NCBI GenBank assembly: GCA_949500635.1
Contig: CATAWQ010000003.1
Coordinates: 1 to 28,268, forward strand
Reading direction: 5' to 3'
From: an uncultured Mycoplasmatota bacterium
GTDB taxonomy: Bacteria; Bacillota_I; Bacilli_A; Mycoplasmatales; Mycoplasmoidaceae
DNA: 28,268 bases
Shown here one piece after another: positions 1-8,965 of the stretch (the stretch's first letter is position 1; each line of letters begins with the position of its first letter). A program made the translations under genes and the position numbers. Under the pieces are notes generated by a model. The model saw only the letters and a list, made by a program, of their open reading frames with translations, was not told the origin of the DNA and ran no database searches.

Positions 1-54
1 CTCCCGACAACAGGCTTAGAAGGCATGTGCTCTATCCAACTGAGCTACGAGCGC
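1..54 (-). tRNA. tRNA-Arg (anticodon UCU), 3' end cut by window edge
   Basis: On the minus strand the first 54 nt fold as the 5' three quarters of a tRNA. There is a 7-nt acceptor strand, TA, a GCTC/GAGC D stem, a 7-nt loop CTTCTAA giving anticodon TCT, a 5-nt variable loop and the start of a GGGAG T stem. UCU reads AGA, the main Arg codon in AT-rich mollicutes. The anticodon stem CATGC/GCCTG has one T-C mismatch at the middle pair, which is odd but does not obscure the fold. The T loop and 3' acceptor strand lie outside the window. It is transcribed divergently from ruvX. Confidence 0.85.
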
Positions 55-71
55 ATATTAAACTTTATTAT

Positions 72-79
72 ATTATAAT
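72..79. promoter_or_regulatory. Shared -10 palindrome between tRNA-Arg and ruvX
   Basis: ATTATAAT is self-complementary and presents TATAAT on both strands. It lies 18 nt before the tRNA 5' end (minus) and 44 nt before the ruvX ATG (plus), so one sequence may serve as -10 for both divergent genes. No good -35 is seen on either side. Confidence 0.4.
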
Positions 80-122
80 TGGTGTTATTGATAATATATG
101 TGGAATAAATTATTATTTAATA

Positions 123-551
123 ATGAGAGCAATCGGATTAGATTTAGGAAGTAAGACATTAGGTATAGCTATAACTGATTCTTTAAAAATAATAGCTACA
201 GGATTAGAAAATTTTGAGTATCAAAATCACGATCTCAATATTTGTGTTGATAAACTTAAACAAATATTTAAAAAATATTCTAATGATATAGACACTATTG
301 TTTTGGGTAAACCTAAGCGATCAAATAATAAACCATCGGAAATGACATTATTAAGTGATGAGTTTAAAAATATTTTGGAACAAAACTTTAAAGCTGTTAA
401 AATTATCCAATGAAATGAAGCATATTCCACTATTAATACAACAGAAATGTTAAAGTACGAAGCGGGGCTAAAAGCAAGTAAAATTAAAAAAATAAAGGAT
501 AAGATGTCAGCGGTTTATATCTTGCAAGATTATTTGAATAATGGATTTTAA
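123..551 (+). CDS. ruvX: RuvX/YqgF-type putative pre-16S rRNA nuclease / Holliday junction resolvase
   Basis: 142 aa, the usual length for the YqgF/RuvX RNase H-like family, which is implicated in 16S rRNA 5'-end processing. The N-terminal strand GLDLGSKTLGIAITD carries the catalytic Asp. VLGKPKRSNN near residue 60-70 matches the family VLGLP segment, and the C-terminal KDKMSAVYILQDYL matches the usual D-x-x-AA-x-x-IL-Q-x-Y-L ending. A TGA at about residue 98 is Trp. The ATG at 123 is preferred over an in-frame ATG at 27, because that one lies in the divergent tRNA and the extra residues do not look like the family. The gene overlaps the next by 11 nt, suggesting translational coupling. In Bacillus a YqgF gene also lies near a trmR homologue. 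Confidence 0.85.
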
Positions 552-1095
552 TGAATTGAAAGCATTGTGTATGGAAAAACATATCCCTATTATTAGGGAG
601 GGAACTTTTGAATTTATTAAAAATAAAATAATAAAAAATAATTATTCATCTATTTTAGAAATTGGAACTGCATATGGTTACTCAGCCTTACTATTTGCAA
701 GTATTAGTTGTGTAAATAAAATAGTATCAATTGAGAAAAATCAGTTGAGTTATACAATTGCTAAACAAGTAGTTAATAATAAGATTAAATTTATGTTAAT
801 TGATGCATTTATTTTTGAACCTAAGGAAAAATTTGATCTAATTTTTTTAGATGCATGTAAATCAAAACAAGATATATTAGTTAATAAATATTTAAATAAT
901 TTAAATGATAAAGGGTTGATGGTTGTTGATAATATTTTTTTAAAGAAATTTGCTAACAAAAAAAATCTTGATTATCAAAAAATTAAATTAATGGAAAAAG
1001 TGAATCAATTTCATGACTGACTACTAAAACAAAAAAATTTTAATGTTGAAATTATAGATTTAGATGACGGGATTGCATTAATTACTAAAAATTAA
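541..1095 (+). CDS. trmR: SAM-dependent O-methyltransferase, TrmR-like
   Basis: 184 aa Rossmann methyltransferase of the YrrM/TrmR (O-methyltransferase family 3) type. Visible motifs are the SAM-binding motif I ILEIGTAYGYSALLFA (about residues 38-53), the acidic strand IVSIEKN ending motif II, FDLIFLDACKS (about 97-107) matching the DxxFxDAxK metal/substrate segment, and LMVVDNIF. TrmR methylates 5-hydroxyuridine at tRNA position 34. That specificity is inferred from family and from the ruvX neighbour; it could be another small O-methyltransferase. The start overlaps ruvX by 11 nt. The 3' end overlaps the convergent metallo-hydrolase gene by 11 nt with no terminator between them. Confidence 0.72.
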
Positions 1096-1702
1096 TATAT
1101 TTATTCTTTTTTAACAATTCGTCGAGAGTGATATTTGTTTCGTTATGCCCTGTTAATATTTTTAAAGTCTTATCAAACTTTTTTATTTGTTGAATACTTT
1201 GAAGTAATTGTCTAGGATTTCCTGTTGGTAAATCCATCCTCCCTACACTATCTGTAAGAAGTGTATCTCCTGTAAAAATATATCCTTCCCAAAGTATGCA
1301 AATTCCACCAATTGTATGACCTGGTGTATTAATTACCTTAAGTTCTATTTTTCCTAAAACAAGGTTTTGTCCACCAAAAAATTTAATATTTGAAGGAAGA
1401 ATAAAATTTTCAACATTAAACATGTCTTCTAAATTATGGTTAATGATTACTTCTTTTTCCTTTTCATAAACATATAAAGGAATTTTGTGTTTATCTAATA
1501 AAAAATTAGCTGAAGCAAAATGGTCATAATGACCATGAGTCAAAACAACTCCTAATAGTTTTAAATTATTTATAGAAACATATTGATCTATTTTTTTTGC
1601 TGCAAAAGAAGGATCAACAATAACACATTCATTATCATCAATAATTAGATAAGAATTGTTTTGCATTTCTTTACTTGTAAAAATTGCAATCCTTTTTTTC
1701 AT
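1085..1702 (-). CDS. Metallo-beta-lactamase-fold hydrolase (glyoxalase II-like)
   Basis: 205 aa. The zinc-binding signature THGHYDH is at about residues 55-61. A downstream NTPGHTIGG supplies the next His ligand, GDTLLTDSVGRMDLP supplies the bridging Asp, and GHNETN near the end supplies the last His. This is the complete ligand set of glyoxalase II-like hydrolases (YqgX/GloB type). The family hydrolyses thioesters such as S-lactoylglutathione, but mollicutes lack glutathione, so the natural substrate is unknown. The gene begins 8 nt after the degV stop and is probably co-transcribed with it. Its last 11 nt overlap the convergent methyltransferase gene. Confidence 0.85.
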   Translation of the reverse strand: MKKRIAIFTSKEMQNNSYLIIDDNECVIVDPSFAAKKIDQYVSINNLKLLGVVLTHGHYDHFASANFLLDKHKIPLYVYEKEKEVIINHNLEDMFNVENFILPSNIKFFGGQNLVLGKIELKVINTPGHTIGGICILWEGYIFTGDTLLTDSVGRMDLPTGNPRQLLQSIQQIKKFDKTLKILTGHNETNITLDELLKKNKYINF

Positions 1703-1710
1703 AAATAAAA

Positions 1711-2610
1711 TTAATCAATTTTAATTTCTCTTTTTATATGAGGAATTCTGGTTGCAACAGTAATACCATATGCACCTTTTCTTGTATGAGCTAATATTAT
1801 TGTTGGAACTCACCTGATAAGAATTTTTTCTTTAGGATAATTAAAAGCTTTTGAAACAGAGTCAAGAATGTAATTCTTTTTTTCATCATCATAACCAGAA
1901 TAATAAATACCTAAATGTTCGATGTCATCTTCACATAAGTTCTTGTTGTAATCTTTATTTATAGAAGCTATTATTTTATCAGTAGCATCTTGATAGTTTT
2001 TAGACATACCCGCTCTTTGATTTTTGGTATCAAGCAAGATAATGGGTTTTAATTTAAGCATTTTAATAATTTTAACAATACTAGCTGTTACTCTACCACC
2101 TCTTAGTAAATCAGTAATATCCTCACATGAAAAATATGTATCAGTATTTAAATAATAGTTTTCACATTCTTCTACAATTTCTTTAGGGCTTTTATTAGTC
2201 TTAATCAAATCAAGGAGTTTGTACAAAACAAACTCAGATGCTAAAGCTGCACTAGTTGATTTAATAACAAAAAATTTTCCTGGGTGGTCTTCTTCAATCA
2301 TTCTAGCTTGATTTCATTGACTAGACAAACCATGAGAAATAGGGATGAAGTAAACAGTGTCATATTCATCCAAGGCATTTTCAATAGTAGTCATTAAAAT
2401 ACCTAATGGAGTAGCGCTTGTTTTAAATTTATTACCATTTGCTATTTCTTTAAATAAAATGTTCGGATTCATGTTTGTACCATCATCTGAATAAACTTGA
2501 TTATTCATATCAGATAATGATAAAGGGATTATTCCAACATTATTTTTTTCTAAAAATTCTTTATCAAATGTAGATGATGAGTCTATGAAAATTTTAACTT
2601 TTTTATTCAT
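1711..2610 (-). CDS. DegV family fatty-acid-binding protein
   Basis: 299 aa, continuous with TGA read as Trp at 2 or more places. It has the DegV layout: N-terminal KIFIDSSSTFDKEF with the Ser/Thr-rich lipid head-group site, the middle FKTSATPLGILM (T-S/T-x-P segment), YFIPISHGLSSQW, and a C-terminal domain with LLRGGRVTAS. DegV/FakB proteins bind a fatty acid and present it to the FakA kinase for phospholipid synthesis. Mollicutes usually carry several copies, and the bound lipid of this one cannot be read from sequence. The ATG at 2610 was chosen over an upstream in-frame start because the family begins directly before the KIFIDSSST strand. First gene of a two-gene minus-strand unit, divergent from ssb. 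Confidence 0.88.
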
Positions 2611-2627
2611 TTTTACTAACTTTCTTT

Positions 2628-2643
2628 TTATTATATATAATAA
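2628..2643. promoter_or_regulatory. Palindromic divergent promoter of degV and ssb
   Basis: TTATTATATATAATAA is a perfect 16-bp palindrome carrying a TATAAT on each strand, in the 47-bp gap between degV (minus) and ssb (plus). The overlapping -10 boxes imply that the two promoters compete or are jointly controlled. Confidence 0.5.
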
Positions 2644-2657
2644 CAAATATAACAATT

Positions 2658-2975
2658 ATGATTAATAAAGTAATTATTGAGGGTGATGTTGTAAGAAGTT
2701 CGTGAGACAAGACTGCTAAAAACAGTTTCTTTATTACTTTGAAACAAGAAAGAAAATTTGGTCAATTTTCATGAAGTAGTTACTTTTCATGCTATTGTAA
2801 CAACCCTTTAGCTACTCAATTAGCTAAATTAGTTGATGAAAATAGCGATCTTCATATTACGGTTGAAGGTAGACTTCGTACGTATCATTCTAAAAAGACA
2901 AACGAATGAAAAACGACTATCTTAATTGAGAAGATTCTTGAGAATTCTTCTAATAAACAATCTGAAATAAAATAA
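2658..2975 (+). CDS. ssb: Single-stranded DNA-binding protein (OB fold)
   Basis: 105 aa, short for SSB (typically 150-180). It starts MINKVIIEGDVVRSSW, the SSB NKVxLxGxL strand, and later has LHITVEGRLRTYHSKKTNEW, matching the conserved V-E-G-R-(I/L)-x-T segment, then KTTILIEKIL. It contains Trp codons written TGA. The usual acidic C-terminal tip (DDDIPF type) that recruits repair proteins is absent; the protein ends SNKQSEIK. An OB-fold paralogue starts 8 nt downstream and thrS follows, so the three are probably one unit. Role: coating single-stranded DNA during replication and repair, by family. Whether this is the main SSB of the cell is uncertain because of its length. Confidence 0.75.
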
Positions 2976-2983
2976 ATTAAATT

Positions 2984-3271
2984 ATGGAAAATATTAATGA
3001 TGTCAAGATATCGGGAGTTATTTCTGATATTAGGCATAGTCAGAATAAAACATATTTTGTTTCTTTGAAACAACAAGTTTTATATAACAATGAATTACAT
3101 CCGATTACATTTGAAGTGGCAATTTTCCCTGAACACCAAGAAATAATTGACAAATTACAAATGAATGCCACGGTTATTTTCGAAGGCGCCATAACGGTGT
3201 TTAAACTTAGAAAATATGGCATTTATAAACAAGTTATTAATGCATCAAAAATCGAAATAATAAATAAATAA
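2984..3271 (+). CDS. Second small OB-fold SSB-like protein
   Basis: 95 aa. It starts MENINDVKISGVISDIRHS and has an ATVIFEGAITVFKLRKYGIYKQV stretch, read as the G-x-(I/L) first strand and the (V/I)-x-G-x-(I/L) strand plus basic turn of an OB fold. It is more diverged than the gene directly upstream and also lacks an acidic tail. Position (8 nt after ssb, 13 nt before thrS) suggests a tandem duplication followed by divergence, or two subunits of one complex. Function is inferred from fold and position only. The ATG at 2984 follows the ssb stop closely with no strong Shine-Dalgarno, consistent with coupled translation. Confidence 0.55.
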   Translation: MENINDVKISGVISDIRHSQNKTYFVSLKQQVLYNNELHPITFEVAIFPEHQEIIDKLQMNATVIFEGAITVFKLRKYGIYKQVINASKIEIINK

Positions 3272-3284
3272 GAAAGGTACAATA

Positions 3285-5015
3285 ATGGAAATTAATAAAA
3301 ATTTAAATAAACTAGCAAGCTTATTGTTGGCTAAGTCTGTAAAAGATTTATACCCTAATGCAATATTGGGAGATTTTAAAATTAATGAAGAAGGTTTTGC
3401 TTATGCAATAAACTTTAATGAACAAGCATTTGGTGCTAGTCAATTTAATAAGTTAAAAAAACAAATGCAAAAAAACATTGATCGTGCTTATAAAATTGAG
3501 TATGAATCAATTACTAAGGAAACAGCAAAACAAATATTTGCTAATAATAAATATAAACTTGAATTAATAAATGATTCAAATACTAACATTAATATTTGTA
3601 AGTTTGGTAATGATTTTGTTGATATTTGTGACAACTTATTAATTGATAAGTTGTCAGTGATAAAAGCCTTTGAATTAAACAATGTTTCTGGTTATTATTG
3701 AAAAGGTTCTTCAAAAAATGATCAGTTAATAATGATTCATGGAATGGCTTTTGATTCTCAAGATTCGTTAGAACAATTTAAGAAAGAATTACAAAATCGC
3801 TCTGAAAGAGATCATAGAAAAATTGGTAAAGATCTTGAGTTATTTACATTTGATGAAATTGTAGGCCAAGGATTGCCTATTTGGTTGCCAAATGGTCAAT
3901 CAATTAAGTCTGAAGTTGAAAATTATATTCTTAATTTATTAAGACAATATGGTTTTCAAATTGTTTCTACACCAGTGTTAGGTTCGAAGAAATTATATGA
4001 AACTTCAGGACATTGATTTCATTACCGTGAAAACATGTTTACACCGGTTGAAATTGATAATGAAACTTTGGTATTACGTCCTATGACTTGTCCACACCAT
4101 TTAATGTGTTTCAAATCTAGACCACGTTCATACCGTGAATTGCCATTTAGAATTGGTGAATTCGCTTTTCTTCATAGATATGAAGCTTCAGGAGGATTGA
4201 TTGGTCTTGAAAGAGTAAGACAACTTCAATTAGTTGATACTCATATATTGTGCACTCCATTACAAATGAAGTCTGAAATTAAAAATTGTTACAAGATTAT
4301 TAAAGATGTTTATAAAACTTTTGGTTTAACTCTTCATGGTGTTGATTTATCATTACATGACCCGAAAAATACAGAAAAATTCTTTGATAACCAAAAAATG
4401 TGAGCACATGCCGAAAGACAATTAAGAAGTGTGTTGAAATCAATGAAGATTCCATATAAAGAAATGATTGGTGAAGCTGCCTTTTACGGACCAAAAATTG
4501 ACTTCCAATTTAAAACTGTATTAGGAAAAATAATCACTGTCTCGACAATTCAATTAGATTTCTTATTGCCAGAAAGATTTAAATTAGAATACAAGGATTC
4601 TGATGGACAAATTAAAACACCAATTATGATCCACTTAGGAAGTCTTGGTACACTTGAGAGGTTTGTTTCCGTTTTACTAGAACAAACTAAAGGTATATTA
4701 CCTTTATGATTATCTCCTATCCAAGTTGAGGAAATTTTAGTAGACAATGAAAAACATGCTAAATATGCAGAAAGAATTGCTAAATTGTTAAGAAAGAATT
4801 CTATTAGAGTTCATATTGATAATTCAGATGAAAGACTATCTAAGAAAATCTTTAATGCTCAAACTCATAAAACACCATATCAAATTATTATTGGCGATAA
4901 CGAAGTTACAAATAAAACAATTTCTTTTAGAGAATATGGTAAAACAGAATCTATAACAGTTAAACCAAATCAATTTGTTTCAATGCTTAAAAAAAGAATT
5001 AAAAATAAAAAATAA
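3285..5015 (+). CDS. thrS: Threonyl-tRNA synthetase (editing site degenerate, no TGS domain)
   Basis: 576 aa against about 640 for typical bacterial ThrRS; the N-terminal TGS domain is missing. Charges tRNA-Thr. The class II catalytic core is intact. Zinc ligands are C269 (PMTCPHH), H320 (VDTHILC) and H450 (MIHLGSLG), with the same 51-residue Cys-His spacing as the E. coli enzyme. Motif 2 is LHRYEASGG, and a C-terminal anticodon-binding domain is present. In the N2 editing domain the HxxxH pair is replaced by K9 and L13. In the later C-x3-H pair, C115 is kept but His is L119. Proofreading of serine is therefore expected to be lost. Several TGA codons encode Trp. Shine-Dalgarno AAGAAAGG precedes the ATG, and the stop overlaps the next ATG by 1 nt. 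Confidence 0.93.
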
Positions 5016-5962
5016 TGCGTAAGATTGACAACTTTTTTACAAAAATATATGTTTTTGATATAAATCCAGGAAATGATGATATTACAAAAGATGTCATCAT
5101 GGGAAGGTTATCTAAAATTGTAAAAGTTATTGAGCAAAATCAGTTTGTTGTTTTAACTTCCAATAGTAGTTTAAAAGTTCTTAAAAAATTTGTTAAAGAT
5201 GCAAAATTTAAACATTGCTACATTATCTCTGATAATGGTGCTAGAATTTATAATGTTGGATCTGGTAAAATTTTATGAGAAAAGCCAATAGATGAAACGT
5301 CTGTTTTAAGTGTTTGTCATATTGCTGCTACAAATGATGTTTTGCAATTAATTTCTTATAAAAACAAGGAACTTATTTATTCTTTTAATCAACTAAGTAT
5401 TAATGCATTTGCAAAAATGCATTATATTAACTTGATGACAGTAACAAATTTTTTGAGTTATAAAGATCAAATTATTAAAAATAAAATCTATAGCTTCATG
5501 TTTTTTCAGCATAATACACATGATTTTCAAACGATTTACAATAATTTTTTAGATTTGCAAGAAGATTTAAATATTAAATTAATTAGAACTTCAGAATCTT
5601 CTTTACAAGCATTAGATAAAGATGTTTCTAAATACAAATCTCTCATTAATATTATGAAATTAAAAAATATCACTGATTTTAAAAATATTTATTACTATGG
5701 ATTAAACGGTATTGATTTTGAATGTTACAATACATTTAAAAATCATTTAATATCAGTGTATGCATATTATGAAGCTAAGATAGTATCAAAAAATATATAC
5801 ACTGTTCCATACAATTCTATCCTAGACAGTTTATTATTAACTTTTAAAAAAAGTAGTATCAGTAAACTAAAGAGAAAAAATTCCTTTAAAAGTCCTAATA
5901 CACTAATTGATAACATAGATGAAAAAATATTTAATACAGAAGAAATATCTCATGACCTTTAA
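5015..5962 (+). CDS. Divergent HAD-superfamily (Cof-type) protein, catalytic motifs eroded
   Basis: 315 aa, started by the TAATG overlap with thrS. Size and architecture resemble mollicute Cof-type HAD phosphatases: an N-terminal nucleophile strand IYVFDINPGNDDIT, then VVLTSNSSLKVL (motif II T/S), CYIISDNGARIYN (the usual I-x-x-NGA-x-I segment), a cap domain, then KYKSLINIM (motif III Lys) and YYYGLNGIDFECYN (motif IV position). The DxDGT motif reads DINPGN, so the second Asp is lost, and the GDxxND motif reads GLNGID. Phosphatase activity is therefore doubtful. Probably a decaying or repurposed sugar-phosphate/nucleotide phosphatase. The C-terminal 40 residues are unlike the family and Lys/Ser-rich. 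Confidence 0.65.
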
Positions 5963-5975
5963 TAGGTCTTTTTCT
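5954..5975 (+). terminator. Short intrinsic terminator overlapping the HAD gene stop codon
   Basis: GACCT (5954-5958) pairs with AGGTC (5964-5968), followed by TTTTTCTTTTT. The HAD stop codon TAA (5960-5962) sits in the loop. A weak but plausible terminator separating the thrS-HAD unit from trmL. Confidence 0.5.
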
Positions 5976-5978
5976 TTT

Positions 5979-5984
5979 TATAAT
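5979..5984 (+). promoter_or_regulatory. TATAAT promoter of trmL giving a leaderless start
   Basis: TATAAT ends 6 nt before the trmL ATG at 5991, so the expected transcription start coincides with the start codon. It follows directly on the terminator-like hairpin. Confidence 0.5.
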
Positions 5985-5990
5985 TTATGT

Positions 5991-6500
5991 ATGACACATA
6001 AATTACATATTGTTTTATTTCAACCAGAAATTCCAGAAAATACAGGAAATATTGCTAGAACATGTGTTGGATTTAATGCGACGCTACATTTGATTAGACC
6101 TTATGGGTTTTTTTTAGATAATAAAAAATTTAAAAGAAGTGGTGTAGATTATTGAAACAATTTACATTTAGTTGAACACGATTGCTTTAATGACTTCATT
6201 AATTCAATTAATAAAAATTCTGATCTATTCTTTATTACTAGATATGGAAAAAAACTTACTAGTCAAATCAAGTTTAATTTTGATAAAGATACTTATATTA
6301 TTTTTGGAAAAGAATCTACAGGAATTGATAAAGATATTTTAAAAAAATATATTAATCATACTTACAGGATTCCTATAAGTATTAATACAAGAAGTCTTAA
6401 TTTATCAAATTGTGCAGCAATGTTAGGTTATGAATATGTTAAATCTAATAATTTTAAAGGCTTACAAAAAATTGAGCCTTTTAAAAAAGGGGTTTTATAA
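5991..6500 (+). CDS. trmL: tRNA (cytidine/uridine-34 2'-O)-methyltransferase, TrmL
   Basis: 169 aa SPOUT methyltransferase with all three motifs. Motif 1 is IPENTGNIARTC (about residues 14-25), motif 2 is IIFGKESTGID (about 100-110), and motif 3 is RIPISINTRSLNLSNCAAM, forming the SAM trefoil knot. Family members methylate the ribose of the wobble base of tRNA-Leu species. The length matches TrmL (about 155-170). The ATG at 5991 is preferred to an in-frame ATG at 5919 because the family begins just before HIVLFQPEIPENTGN and a TATAAT lies 6 nt upstream. One Trp is encoded by TGA at about residue 56. The stop TAA overlaps the next ATG by 1 nt. Confidence 0.9.
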
Positions 6501-7045
6501 TGGAAAATTTTGATGCTATTATTATTGGTGGCGGACCGGCAGGAATGTTTGCTGGTATTTATGGATACCAGAAAAAACTAAATTTATTGTTAATTGAAAA
6601 GGAAGGGTTTTTAGGAGGAACTCCTTTAACGTTTGCTAATAAATTCGTTTATGATTTTCCCTGCTTTAATGAAATTACAGCAAAAGATTTGGTCAACAAA
6701 TTAGTTGATCAACTTATGTTTAACACCAAAACAAAAGTATTAACTAACACAACTATTGTTTCCTATATTTACAAAAACAATGTATTTGAAATTATGCTTT
6801 CAAGCGGGATTGCAATTACTGTTAATAATATCATCATTGCCACAGGGAATATGATAGAAATATTTAATGACATAGAGGTTAATTCTAAAAATAGAATTAA
6901 TGTTAAAATAAATCAAGAAACTAATTTAAGTCATATTTATGCTATTGGGAATGTTTGTTATTATCAAGACAAACCAAGTAGCATGTCAACTGCGATAGGA
7001 GAAGCAACTGTTGCAATACGTAGCATTGTAAACCAAAAAAAATAA
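6500..7045 (+). CDS. Truncated thioredoxin-reductase-like FAD protein lacking the NADPH domain
   Basis: 181 aa. The N-terminal half is the FAD-binding half of the TrxR/YumC family: AIIIGGGPAGMFAGIYG with GGGPAG at residues 10-15, LLLIEKEGFLGG, and IIIATGN near residue 115. Immediately after this comes the C-terminal FAD segment HIYAIGNVCY and STAIGEATVAIRSI. In normal TrxR (about 310 aa) a 120-130 residue NADPH domain with the CxxC disulfide lies between these two parts, and here it is absent. The reading frame is open, with 1-nt overlaps on both sides (trmL before, miaA after), so this looks like a maintained gene rather than a pseudogene. It may bind FAD without NADPH reduction; the reaction is unknown. 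Confidence 0.7.
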   Translation: MENFDAIIIGGGPAGMFAGIYGYQKKLNLLLIEKEGFLGGTPLTFANKFVYDFPCFNEITAKDLVNKLVDQLMFNTKTKVLTNTTIVSYIYKNNVFEIMLSSGIAITVNNIIIATGNMIEIFNDIEVNSKNRINVKINQETNLSHIYAIGNVCYYQDKPSSMSTAIGEATVAIRSIVNQKK

Positions 7046-7920
7046 TGAAACCAAAAGTATTAGTAATTTTAGGTCCAACCTCAACTGGTAAAACAACTTT
7101 GGCTATTAAATTAGCTAAAGAGTTTAATGGTGAAATTATTAATGCTGACGCATTTCAAGTTTATAAAGAATTAAATATTGGTGTTAATAAACCAACAACA
7201 AAAGAGCAAAAAGAAGTTAAATTTCATTTGTTAAATGAAGTTTCCATAAAAGATAAATGAGATATTAAAGAGTTTCAAGATAAAGCATACAAATGTATTG
7301 AAATGATTATTAACAATAATCATTTGCCAATCATTTGTGGAGGTTCATCAATGTATGTAGATTCACTAATTAAAAATTATGATTTGTCTAAGTCTCCTAA
7401 AAGAACAAATGATTATGATCATTTAAATGTTAATGAATTATACAATATGTTATCCAAGTATAACAAAGAGCTAGCTGACAAAAATATAGGCAACCATAAA
7501 CGTCTTTCACGTGCTTTAGAAATTGTTGGTAATACTAAATATAAATCACATTTAACAAGACCTTCTGAATATGATTATAAAATCATATTATCTTCTGTTG
7601 AAGATAGAAAAAAATTGTATGATAAGATTAACTCGAAGGTTGATGAAATGATGAAGGAAGGCTGAATTGATGAAGTTAAATCGTTAATAAACATTAATGA
7701 TTTATCATCATTAAATGCATTTAAAGCAATTGGATATTCTCAAATATATGATTTTGTTACTGGTAAATCAAAACTAAATTTAGATTTAATTAAACAAAAA
7801 TCAAGAAGATATGCTAAAAGACAAATTACTTGAAATAAAAACCATTACTCTAACTATATTTTATTTAATCAAAATAACTACAATAATGTTGTAGAAGAAA
7901 TTGCAAAATGAATCAAGTAA
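7045..7920 (+). CDS. miaA: tRNA dimethylallyltransferase MiaA
   Basis: 291 aa, close to the family length of about 300. The P-loop is GPTSTGKTT (residues 10-18). The NADAFQVYKELNIG segment matches the family D-S-x-Q-V-Y-x-x-L-x-I-G. ICGGSSMYVDSLI is the conserved GGTGxY region, and RRYAKRQITW is the C-terminal RxxAKRQxTW signature. It transfers dimethylallyl from DMAPP to A37 of tRNAs reading UNN codons. Four or more TGA codons read as Trp. The ATG at 7045 overlaps the previous stop by 1 nt, and the 3' end overlaps hemW by 13 nt. Confidence 0.95.
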
Positions 7921-8957
7921 ATCATTTATATATTCATATTCCTTTCTGCGAACATATTTGTTGATATTGTGACTTTAAAAGAAGTTTATCTGATGATAAA
8001 ACTAAAACGCAATATGTTGATTTACTAATTAAAGAATTAAATGATAAATATAAAAATCACAAATTTAAAACTATCTATATAGGTGGAGGGACTCCTAATT
8101 GCCTTAAAAATAATCTATATAGATTACTTGATGAATTAAGTAATCATTTGCAAGATGATTATGAATTTAGTGTTGAATGTAATCCTGAGTTTCTCACAGA
8201 CGAACAAGTCAAAATTTTTCTAAATTATAAAGTTAATAGAATTTCTTTAGGTGTTCAATCTACTAGCGATAACATATTAAAACAGATTGGTAGAAGTCAT
8301 ACAGTAAAAGATGTTGAAAATGCGGTTAATATTATTAAAAATAATAGTGTTAATAATTTTAGTATAGATTTGATATATGGTTTTAATGAGCAAAGCATTG
8401 AAGATATTCAAAGAGATTTTGAATTTATAGATAAGTACAAAATACCACATGTTTCATATTATTCATTAGAAATTAAAGATAATTCTATATATGGTAAATT
8501 GAGTTACCATATTAATGAAATTAATGTTGAAGAAAAACTTAAGTTTATTGAGACTAAGTTTTTGCAATTAGGATATATAAGATATGAAGTAAGTAATTGA
8601 TGCAAAGATTTATCATTTACTTCGAAACATAATCTTGCTTATTGAAATTCAGTTGATTGAGTAGGGATGGGTTATGGTGCATTTGGTTTTCAAGATTTTG
8701 ATTACTATAACATTTCTGGTAATAATTTAAATTGAATTGTTAACCATCATAAATTAACTAATCAAGAACTTTATCAACAAATTTTTATTATGGGACTTAG
8801 AACAATTTATGGACTTGACCTTAACAATGAATTACACAACAGAGCTTATAAATACTATAAAAATAAATTAAACAAAAAAATGATATCAATTAAAAATAAT
8901 CATTTAGTAGCAAAAAATTTAAATACTATTGATGACATATTAATTGAATTAATATAA
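7908..8957 (+). CDS. hemW: HemW-like radical SAM protein
   Basis: 349 aa. HIPFCEHICWYCDF contains the radical-SAM CxxxCxxC cluster motif (residues 14-21, with the Trp encoded by TGA). YIGGGTPN is the SAM-binding GGTP motif, RISLGVQS and SIDLIYGF are family strands, and a HemN C-terminal-like region follows. HemW is a heme-trafficking relative of the anaerobic coproporphyrinogen oxidase HemN. Mollicutes generally do not make heme, so its role here is unclear. The start codon lies inside miaA, and the stop is 8 nt before the next lipoprotein gene. Confidence 0.88.
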
Positions 8958-8958
8958 T
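8953..8958 (+). promoter_or_regulatory. TATAAT directly before the 8966 lipoprotein start
   Basis: A perfect -10 hexamer overlapping the end of hemW. It ends 7 nt before the ATG at 8966, with no Shine-Dalgarno between, predicting a leaderless or nearly leaderless mRNA. Confidence 0.45.
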
Positions 8959-8965
8959 TAAAATA

